Of a stretch of 6,640 nt of DNA, positions 1-4,665 are shown piece after piece (the first letter of the stretch is position 1; the number at the start of each line of letters is the position of its first letter). This stretch comes from Chloroflexota bacterium (GTDB lineage: Bacteria > Chloroflexota > Dehalococcoidia > E44-bin15), in the NCBI GenBank assembly GCA_015222405.1, contig JADFVG010000203.1, forward strand, positions 1 to 6,640. The letters are read 5' to 3'. A program made the position numbers and the translations under genes. The notes beneath the pieces are model-generated. The model was not told the origin of the DNA and searched no databases. It saw only the letters and a program-made list of their open reading frames with translations.

Positions 1-210
1 CTCATAGCCAGCCTTCCGTCCTTGGAGGAGAAAGGCGTTTTCCAGGGGATAGCGGGCTTTCCGCCTTCGTTGCTCGATCTTCCCCCAGGATGCGTCTTCC
101 ACCCCAGGTGCCCCTACGCAATGGACCGGTGCGCAGTGGAGGAACCGGTGCTGAGGCCCGTGGGGCTCAACCACCAGGCGGCCTGCCACTTGCTCGAGGA
201 ACATCAATAG
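1..210 (+). CDS. dppD: Peptide/oligosaccharide ABC transporter ATP-binding protein, C-terminal 69 residues only (DppD/OppD type)
   Basis: The window opens inside this gene. The frame is open from base 1, so the 5' part, with the Walker A, signature and Walker B motifs, lies upstream and cannot be assessed. What remains is the C-terminal oligopeptide/dipeptide transporter domain that follows the nucleotide-binding domain in this family. It carries the pattern GCVFHPRCPYAMDRC, and a further Cys in NHQAACH, giving four cysteines in the spacing usual for DppD/OppD. The product would be a cytoplasmic ATPase pairing with the next gene's product to power import through the two permeases. It ends with TAG 8 bases before the next ATG, so the two ATPase genes are almost certainly co-transcribed. 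The D-type name rests on gene order (D usually precedes F) and the C-terminal pattern. A second F-type protein cannot be excluded from 69 residues. Confidence 0.9.
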   Translation, partial: LIASLPSLEEKGVFQGIAGFPPSLLDLPPGCVFHPRCPYAMDRCAVEEPVLRPVGLNHQAACHLLEEHQ

Positions 211-213
211 GTG
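209..213 (+). promoter_or_regulatory. Ribosome binding site fixing the ATPase start
   Basis: AGGTG lies five bases before ATG 219 and overlaps the stop codon of the upstream ATPase. It decides in favour of 219 over the longer open frame that begins at 90, and it suggests that ribosomes finishing the first ATPase can re-initiate on the second. Confidence 0.6.
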
Positions 214-218
214 ACGTC

Positions 219-1253
219 ATGACTGCTCTGCTTGAGGCTCGCCATATCACCAAGATATTCGGAGGCGGGCTGATCAAAGGGAACCGCACCCTGGCGCTGG
301 AGGATTTTTCGCTCTCCATCGGCAGCGACCAGCCAGCGATTACCGCCGTGGTCGGGGAGAGTGGGAGTGGGAAGACCACTATGGCTCGCCTCCTCCTCGG
401 TCTGGAGTCACCGACTCAGGGAAAGGTGCTTTACAAAGGGAAGGACCTCAGCCAGTTGTCACGCACAGAATGGTACGCCTTCCTGCAAGATGTACAGATC
501 ATCTTCCAGGACCCCTTTGAAGTATATAATCCCTTCTACACGGTGGATCGCGTCCTGACGACCCCCATAGCCAAGTTTCGGCTTGCGAGTTCGGAGCGCG
601 AGAGCCAGGCGCTGATCGAGAAGGTCTTGCAGGCCATAGGATTGCGCCCTGAGGAGACCTTGGGGCGCTACCCTCATCAACTGAGCGGAGGGCAGCGCCA
701 GCGTGTCATGGTGGCACGAGCGCTCCTTTTGAGGCCTAAGTTGATCATTGCCGATGAACCGGTCTCGATGATAGATGCCTCCCTCCGGGCCACCGTCCTG
801 GATAACCTGCGCCAACTCAACGAGGAGTTCGGTATCTCTCTCATCTATATCACCCATGACCTGACAACGGCCTATCAGATCAGCCACAACATCATTGTGC
901 TCTATCGTGGCTCCGTCGCGGAGGCGGGCGACGTCGAACTGGTGGTTGGACAGCCGCAACATCCGTATACACAATTGCTGATTGGTTCGATTCCCTTGCC
1001 GGACCCAGATCGCCGGTGGAGTGGTGAGGCTCCGGCATCCGCTTTCGGAAAACAGGCCAGCGATGACACGGGCTGCAAATTCGCAAGCCGCTGCCCGCAA
1101 GCCACTTCTTTGTGCCTCGAAAAGGCGCCCCCCCTGTTTCAGACGAACCAGTATCAGGCAGCAGCCTGCTATCTCTATCAGGATCGCTCTTCGATTCGAA
1201 CGGAGGATATGGACAAGATGTTTGTCCAGAGAATCGCACCGTCGAAGGTATAG
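219..1253 (+). CDS. dppF: Peptide/oligosaccharide ABC transporter ATP-binding protein (DppF/OppF type), 344 aa
   Basis: Complete cytoplasmic ATPase that hydrolyses ATP to drive the importer. Motifs seen: Walker A GESGSGKT (residues 46-53), Q-loop FQDPF (Q97), signature LSGGQRQR (155-162), Walker B LIIADEP (175-181, catalytic E180), D-loop region SMIDAS, and switch His in ITHD (H213). The C-terminal domain has HPYTQLL (248-254) and four cysteines (C286, C292, C299, C317) in the GCxFxxRC-x6-C arrangement shared with the partial upstream gene. ATG 219 is chosen because it has AGGTG five bases upstream and begins MTALLEARHITKIF, the normal family N-terminus. The open frame extends back to 90, but that part overlaps the upstream gene in another frame and has no homologous look. 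A tail of about 25 residues follows the last cysteine and looks unconserved. All ATPase residues are intact, so it should be active. Confidence 0.95.
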   Translation: MTALLEARHITKIFGGGLIKGNRTLALEDFSLSIGSDQPAITAVVGESGSGKTTMARLLLGLESPTQGKVLYKGKDLSQLSRTEWYAFLQDVQIIFQDPFEVYNPFYTVDRVLTTPIAKFRLASSERESQALIEKVLQAIGLRPEETLGRYPHQLSGGQRQRVMVARALLLRPKLIIADEPVSMIDASLRATVLDNLRQLNEEFGISLIYITHDLTTAYQISHNIIVLYRGSVAEAGDVELVVGQPQHPYTQLLIGSIPLPDPDRRWSGEAPASAFGKQASDDTGCKFASRCPQATSLCLEKAPPLFQTNQYQAAACYLYQDRSSIRTEDMDKMFVQRIAPSKV

Positions 1254-1452
1254 ACGGGGTAGCAGCCGGTGGTGGTGGCCTGGTAGATGCCGGGTGATGC
1301 CTTGCACACCGATGCCGGCACTTGAAAGGAGGTGAGGACGAATAGATGAGGAAGCGGGGGCGGGGCTCGCGCACTTTGCAGGGCTCTGCTCATGGGACTG
1401 GACAATTCGCAGCCGACACAGAACTCAAAGAGCACTACGAAAGGAGAAGAAA
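1254..1452 (+). other. Gap between ATPase and binding-protein genes
   Basis: This 199-base spacer has no hairpin followed by a T-run and no convincing -35/-10 pair, so read-through from the ATPases is possible. It contains GATGCCGG twice (1286-1293 and 1311-1318), the strong SD at 1325-1335 and the small ORF described separately. A large receptor gene after a spacer with its own strong ribosome sites fits the common pattern of higher expression for the binding protein. Confidence 0.5.
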
Positions 1453-1480
1453 ATGCTTAACAACAAGAAGTGGGCAATAG
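1346..1480 (+). CDS. Possible small leader ORF (44 aa) overlapping the binding-protein start
   Basis: An ATG at 1346 opens a 44-codon frame ending at TAG 1478-1480, so it overlaps the first 28 bases of the binding-protein gene in a different frame. It is preceded at 1325-1335 by AAAGGAGGTGA, a textbook match to the 16S rRNA 3' end, although the spacing (10 bases after the last matching base, 13 after AGGAGG) is longer than ideal. The product would be strongly basic at the N-terminus (MRKRGRGSR) and near its end (YERRRK), with no recognised domain and no signal or membrane segment. If translated, its termination just inside the binding-protein gene could couple or limit translation of that gene. 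It could equally be chance: the perfect SD is the only strong point, and conservation is untested. Confidence 0.3.
   Translation: MRKRGRGSRTLQGSAHGTGQFAADTELKEHYERRRKCLTTRSGQ
1441..1447 (+). promoter_or_regulatory. Ribosome binding site of the binding-protein gene
   Basis: AAGGAGA sits five bases before ATG 1453. It confirms the start, which also places a lipoprotein signal peptide exactly at the N-terminus. Confidence 0.8.
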
Positions 1481-3351
1481 CCGTCGCCCTGGTGGTGGCG
1501 GTGCTCGTCACCCTACTCCCAGCCTGTGCCCCGGAGACGGTGGTGGTCACCGAGGAGGTAGAGGTGCCGGTCGAGGTCACCAAGATAGTGGAGGTGGAGA
1601 AGCCGGTAGAGGTAGAGGTAGAGGTCACCGCCGTCCCTGAGCCCCCTGGGCCTGAGGAGCTAGCCCGGGCGCAGACCCTCAACATCGCCGTAAGCAAGCC
1701 GTACGCCGCTCCCGACAACCTGAACGTCTACGCGGGGGCCGACCGATCCAGATCGGGCATCCACCAGGTGGTCTACGAATACTTCTTCTACGAGAACCTG
1801 CAGACTGGGGAGTACATCCCCTGGCTGGCGGAGGGGTACGAGTACAACGACGATTTCACCGCCATCACCGTCAACCTGCGGGATGGGGTTGAGTGGAGCG
1901 ACGGTGAGCCGTTCACCCCGGAGGATGTCGTCTTCACCTACGACACGCTCCTGGCCAACCCGGCCATGACCTGGGCTGCGGAGGTGAGCAAGTGGACTGA
2001 GTCGGTGGAGAAACTGGACGACCTCACCGTACGGTTTAATCTGACAGCGGCCAACCCCCGTTACCATGTGAACCGGGAGGCCTTCCCCGCGGTGGGCATC
2101 TGGGGTGGGATCACGATCCTGCCTCAGCACGTCTGGGAGGGATTGGACCCCCTGACCTTCAAGAACTCTGACCCCATCGGGACAGGGCCTTACACACTGG
2201 TCACTGCTTCGGGATCGGCCATCACCTGGGAGCGCAGAGACGATTGGTGGGGGACGAAGGTATTCGGGGTGACGCCAGCGCCGAAGATCATGACCTTCCA
2301 GTACGTCGGTTCGCCGACCAGCGTCGCCCTCGCTCTGGCAGCCAACGAGATTGACACCCCTCAGATTGGGATCCTGGCGCTGGGCGACTTCCTGGCGGTG
2401 GCCGATAGGAATCCCAACGTCAGTGCCTGGCACAAGGACGCTCCCTACACCTGGCTGGATCCGTGCCCGAGGGCTCTAATGGTTCAAAATGACAATCCTC
2501 CATGGGACCAGAAAGAGATGCGGTGGGCCCTCTCCTACTTGATCAACTGGCAGTCCGTCGTTGACCTGGCTTACGAGGGGTCGACCGTGCCTGCTTGGGG
2601 TATCTGGCCTGCCTACGATGGCATGAACCCGTACTTTGACGCCATCCAGGACCTGAGGGAGCAGTATCCGACGGCGACCTACGATTCAGCCAAGGCGGAG
2701 GAGATCCTGACCTCCGCGGGCTACCAGAAAGGGTCGGACGGCTACTGGGCTTCGGCCGCTGGGGAGAAACTGCACCTTAACTTCCTGGTGAACGCTGGCG
2801 ACCCCGAGGCCATGAAGGTCACGACCATCGTGGCCGATCAGCTCGAGGCTGGGGGAATCGAGGTCGAGGTTCAACCCTTGAGCGGTTCCGTTCAAGAGAA
2901 CGCGCGCCTGCTGGGCGAGTACGACCTCGCGTTCCAGCCCTTCTGTCCTGGTTACATCTTCGACAACCTGGAGCTGTTCCACAGCAAGTACTACGTGGAC
3001 CTGGGGGAAATGGCGCCCTGGTATGAGCGGAACTCCTTCCGCTTCCAGAACGAGGCCTTCGACGCCGTTGTAGACGAGATGGCGGCGACACCTCCTTATG
3101 AGGTAGAGAAGGTGAAGGATCAGTTCCAGCGGGCCATGGCGATCTGGCTCGATGAGCTGCCCGTCATCCCAGGCGTTCAAGCGCCTGCCCTGGTGCCCTT
3201 CAACAGCACCTACTGGGAAGGGTGGCCCTCGGCCGACGACCCGTGGAACATGCCGGTCAGTTGGTGGGCGAGCTGGAACCTGGTGGTCAACGGGTATCCT
3301 TCACCCACGACAGGGGAGTGGGTCGGTGGGATTCGTCCCGCAGGCCAGTAG
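1453..3351 (+). CDS. ABC transporter substrate-binding lipoprotein, family 5 (SBP_bac_5), 632 aa
   Basis: Extracytoplasmic receptor that delivers substrate to the permeases. Residues 1-24 form a lipoprotein signal (NNKK, then a hydrophobic run) ending in LLPAC with acylated C25; Pro at -2 is slightly unusual for a lipobox. Residues 29-69 are a low-complexity Val/Glu linker (VVVTEEVEV, VEVEKPVEVEVEV), a style typical of Chloroflexota lipoproteins. The family-5 signature is clear at 123-161: PWLAEGYEYNDDF, then LRDGVEWSDGEPFTPEDVVF. IGTGPYTLV follows at about 242-250, and the domain runs to the C-terminus, ending rich in tryptophan (YWEGWPSADDPW, SWWASW, about 587-615). At 632 residues it is somewhat longer than classical DppA, mainly through the linker. 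The substrate may be a peptide or oligosaccharide; the aromatic-rich C-terminus resembles cello-oligosaccharide-type members of the family as I recall them, so no gene symbol is given. Family assignment is secure; substrate is not. Confidence 0.95.
   Translation: MLNNKKWAIAVALVVAVLVTLLPACAPETVVVTEEVEVPVEVTKIVEVEKPVEVEVEVTAVPEPPGPEELARAQTLNIAVSKPYAAPDNLNVYAGADRSRSGIHQVVYEYFFYENLQTGEYIPWLAEGYEYNDDFTAITVNLRDGVEWSDGEPFTPEDVVFTYDTLLANPAMTWAAEVSKWTESVEKLDDLTVRFNLTAANPRYHVNREAFPAVGIWGGITILPQHVWEGLDPLTFKNSDPIGTGPYTLVTASGSAITWERRDDWWGTKVFGVTPAPKIMTFQYVGSPTSVALALAANEIDTPQIGILALGDFLAVADRNPNVSAWHKDAPYTWLDPCPRALMVQNDNPPWDQKEMRWALSYLINWQSVVDLAYEGSTVPAWGIWPAYDGMNPYFDAIQDLREQYPTATYDSAKAEEILTSAGYQKGSDGYWASAAGEKLHLNFLVNAGDPEAMKVTTIVADQLEAGGIEVEVQPLSGSVQENARLLGEYDLAFQPFCPGYIFDNLELFHSKYYVDLGEMAPWYERNSFRFQNEAFDAVVDEMAATPPYEVEKVKDQFQRAMAIWLDELPVIPGVQAPALVPFNSTYWEGWPSADDPWNMPVSWWASWNLVVNGYPSPTTGEWVGGIRPAGQ
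1555..1629 (+). repeat. Low-complexity coding repeat (Val/Glu linker)
   Basis: The DNA coding for the membrane-to-domain linker is repetitive: GAGGT steps run across the region, with three exact tandem GGTAGA units at 1605-1622. Slippage here would lengthen or shorten the linker by two residues at a time without breaking the frame. Confidence 0.75.
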
Positions 3352-3362
3352 TAGAAAGCACC

Positions 3363-3418
3363 AGTTAGATTGCAGGTGGGGAGTGGCCTCTGCCAGGGGC
3401 CGCTCCCCCATCCTAACT
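3363..3418 (+). terminator. Strong hairpin downstream of the binding-protein gene, terminator-like
   Basis: An 11-bp GC-rich stem pairs 3378-3388 with 3398-3408 (one G-U pair, 9-base loop). An outer stem, AGTTAG (3363-3368) with CTAACT (3413-3418), extends it. It starts 11 bases after the stop codon. No clean T-run follows, so it may be a leaky terminator or an RNA-stabilising 3' end that raises binding-protein mRNA relative to the permeases. Confidence 0.6.
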
Positions 3419-3455
3419 TGCTGCATCCGGCAGCTAGGCCGGTCCTGCGGTTGTT

Positions 3456-3490
3456 TCCGCATAAAATCCCATAGGGGGTGATTATGTGGA
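3456..3490 (+). repeat. Imperfect palindrome just upstream of a TATAAT box
   Basis: TCCGCATAA (3456-3464) pairs with TTATGTGGA (3482-3490) with one G-U pair, and CCC ATA GGG forms a small inner stem (3468-3476). It ends 10 bases before TATAAT, so it could be an operator or an RNA stem. Function unknown. Confidence 0.45.
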
Positions 3491-3506
3491 GATAATTCCG
3501 TATAAT
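3479..3506 (+). promoter_or_regulatory. Possible promoter for the orphan gene
   Basis: A perfect TATAAT is at 3501-3506. The -35 side is poor: TGATTA at 3479-3484 (16-base spacer), or GTGATT one base upstream (17-base spacer), each matching TTGACA at only about three positions. Transcription would start near 3512, inside the left arm of the first tandem hairpin. Confidence 0.35.
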
Positions 3507-3509
3507 CAG

Positions 3510-3568
3510 TAGATTGTGCCATATGGCAGGTAGTCTAATCGACGTACCTGCCATATGGACACAATCTA
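3510..3568 (+). repeat. Long inverted repeat, tandem hairpin 1
   Basis: Arms 3510-3532 and 3545-3568 are complementary over 23 pairs apart from one extra base in the right arm, around a 12-base loop. The left arm contains the 12-bp perfect palindrome TGCCATATGGCA (3517-3528). It shares its outer sequence TTGTG(T)CCA with the next hairpin. No T-run follows, so it is not a standard terminator. Confidence 0.85.
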
Positions 3569-3569
3569 T

Positions 3570-3626
3570 AGTTGTGCCAAATGTCGTGTACACCTAAACA
3601 GCGGGTACACGCCATTTGGCACAACT
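3570..3626 (+). repeat. Long inverted repeat, tandem hairpin 2 (related to hairpin 1)
   Basis: Arms 3570-3591 and 3605-3626 pair over 22 positions with one mismatch, around a 13-base loop. The arm begins AGTTGTGCCAAATG, clearly related to hairpin 1 (TTGTGCCATATG). Where the two hairpins differ, both arms have usually changed together. The pair therefore gives four copies of one motif in alternating orientation, about 60 bases apart, ending 57 bases before the orphan gene. Confidence 0.85.
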
Positions 3627-3683
3627 GAAGTTATGTTGCTAAAAGCCATCAAGGTGTCGTAATACACTCAATGAGTATAAAGT

Positions 3684-4433
3684 GTGACAATGAGAAAAAT
3701 TGATTGGGGAGTAGTTGCTGCGATACTTACTGGTATTGGCGTAATTGTTGCTGTTATCGTTGGGCGGAAACAATTACAATCAATGTCATTAGCTAGTTGG
3801 ATATGGCTAGCTTTATTGGTAGTCGGTTTAATTGGTCTAAGATTGCTAGTGCTTAGATGGCAAAAAATTATAGATTTGTTTAGGCCCAAGCCCCGGCTGA
3901 ACATCATAGTGAGGGATGTCACCTGTTATGTGAGTACTGAGTTTCGCCAAGAAGACCAGAAGCCGAGATCGCAAAGCCATCATATAGCACTTGATATTGT
4001 ATGCACGGTAAGAATCACAAATAAGAGCAAAGGAGTAGCAACTCAGATTCTTGGGGAAATGAAACTCACCGTTAAACAAGGCGAAAACAGCTTGTGTTGC
4101 AAATCAAAGAGGGCAACACACACATACAAATTGGCAAAAGAAGATAAACCTCGTCAAGTGATAATTTATTTTGATAGAAGATACTTTCTGCAAGAGGACT
4201 TTAACTATTACCCCGATGCCTCATATCGTTTGGATTATATTTACCAATGTCGTGAGCATCCCAAAAAGCAACTAATAGCTACCTATAATGGCAAATTGAC
4301 AAAAGCGGATTGGGTAGGACAAAGATATATCCCAGAAACTAGAACTAATGGAAGTTTTACTCCACGACATTGGGTGTCTGATGAAGAGGTCTTAAAATTA
4401 ATCAGAAGGATAGGCTTTATAAACCCCTCGTAG
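3684..4433 (+). CDS. Orphan membrane-anchored protein of unknown function (two TM helices plus soluble domain), about 249 aa
   Basis: I do not recognise this family. The N-terminus has two hydrophobic helices (about residues 9-27 and 36-57) joined by a short basic turn (GRKQ). A mostly polar domain of about 190 residues follows. It looks beta-rich (VTCYVSTEF, HIALDIVCTVRITNKS, RQVIIYFDRRYFL, SYRLDYIYQC) and ends in a short helix (DEEVLKLIRRIGF). Its composition is AT-rich (24 G/C in bases 3721-3780, against 39 of 60 at 1921-1980 in the binding protein), and codon use is unlike its neighbours, suggesting acquisition by transfer. The start is GTG 3684 or, perhaps better, ATG 3690 (247 aa). Neither has a Shine-Dalgarno. 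TATAAA at 3676-3681 lies at the distance expected for a leaderless message starting at 3690. It interrupts the transporter genes and shows no family link to them. Length, frame and hydrophobic pattern support a real gene. Confidence 0.7.
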   Translation: MTMRKIDWGVVAAILTGIGVIVAVIVGRKQLQSMSLASWIWLALLVVGLIGLRLLVLRWQKIIDLFRPKPRLNIIVRDVTCYVSTEFRQEDQKPRSQSHHIALDIVCTVRITNKSKGVATQILGEMKLTVKQGENSLCCKSKRATHTYKLAKEDKPRQVIIYFDRRYFLQEDFNYYPDASYRLDYIYQCREHPKKQLIATYNGKLTKADWVGQRYIPETRTNGSFTPRHWVSDEEVLKLIRRIGFINPS

Positions 4434-4493
4434 AAGGCTGATAAAGTTATATCCTAAAATGCAGGCATGTTTCAGCCCCAAAAAGCAACATAA

Positions 4494-4600
4494 CCACCGT
4501 TTCCAGCCGACGCCACCAGCTCGCTTTTTATTGAAGGAATCTTTGGCACTTTGAGGCTTCCAGTTTTTGAAGGTATCGTGGGCGCGGCTGAAACGGGAGG
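4494..4600 (+). repeat. Bulged inverted repeat flanking about 65 bases
   Basis: The left arm 4497-4514 and the right arm 4580-4596 are complementary (core CCGTTTC.AGCCG.CGCC) apart from single-base bulges, and pairing extends weakly outwards to CC/GG at both ends. A third partial copy, TTTCAGCC, lies at 4471-4478 in the left-arm orientation. It might be a decayed mobile-element end or an RNA stem. Confidence 0.5.
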
Positions 4601-4665
4601 CATTAGACTGCTCAGTGGAGAAGGTGCATAAGCGTGTCCTGAGCAAAAAGGAATGGGATGAATGA
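4555..4665 (+). pseudogene. Possible remnant C-terminus of a lost gene, stop overlapping the permease start
   Basis: After an in-frame TGA at 4552-4554 the frame is open for 36 codons and ends at TGA 4663-4665, making an ATGA overlap with the permease ATG at 4662. The peptide is highly charged (WARLKREAL, VEKVHKRVLSKKEWDE) and has no ATG of its own. Tight ATGA overlaps are typical of real operon neighbours, so this may be the tail of a gene destroyed when the island arrived. A chance open frame of this length is also plausible, and no family is recognised. Confidence 0.2.
4647..4653 (+). promoter_or_regulatory. Ribosome binding site of the first permease
   Basis: AAAGGAA ends eight bases before ATG 4662. 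The nearby ATG at 4658 is out of frame, so 4662 is the supported start. Confidence 0.6.

Larger units (their letters stand above)
3352..3683 (+). other. Dyad-rich non-coding region between the binding protein and the orphan gene
   Basis: There is no convincing gene in these 332 bases. They hold, in order, a GC-rich terminator-like hairpin (3363-3418), an imperfect palindrome (3456-3490), a TATAAT box (3501-3506) and two related tandem hairpins (3510-3568 and 3570-3626). Base composition falls from GC-rich to AT-rich after about 3460, which marks the approximate left edge of the island. Confidence 0.7.
4434..4661 (+). other. Non-coding region between the orphan gene and the first permease
   Basis: These 228 bases hold no recognised gene or RNA. 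Composition is intermediate (30 of 60 G/C in 4501-4560), as expected for the right edge of an insertion. The stretch contains a bulged inverted repeat (4494-4600), TTGAAGG twice (4531-4537 and 4567-4573), and an open frame from 4555 to TGA 4663-4665 whose stop overlaps the permease ATG. No promoter pair or T-run terminator is evident. Confidence 0.5.

Noticed and set aside
90..218. Extended N-terminus of the second ATPase from ATG 90
   Set aside because: It overlaps the upstream ATPase in another frame, while ATG 219 has a good ribosome site and matches the family N-terminus.
459..1307. Long open frame (282 codons) on the minus strand opposite the ATPase gene
   Set aside because: The plus-strand frame has all ATPase motifs intact; the antisense frame has no recognisable domain and is a by-product of GC-rich codon use.
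1286..1318. GATGCCGG direct repeat as a regulator site
   Set aside because: Eight bases in GC-rich DNA, no associated promoter elements and no symmetry.
1660..2433. 257-codon minus-strand frame opposite the binding protein
   Set aside because: It lies wholly inside a confidently identified gene and its translation shows no domain.
3510..3626. CRISPR array or tandem intrinsic terminators
   Set aside because: There are only two units, they are palindromic with no unique spacer pattern and no T-run follows.
3352..3683. tRNA or other known structured RNA in the intergenic region
   Set aside because: No cloverleaf, TTCGA-type loop or riboswitch core was recognised; the hairpins do not match a class I know.
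4542..4549. TTTGGCAC as a right-end copy of the tandem-hairpin motif, which would bracket the island
   Set aside because: Only eight bases match and the flanks differ, so chance is the better explanation.
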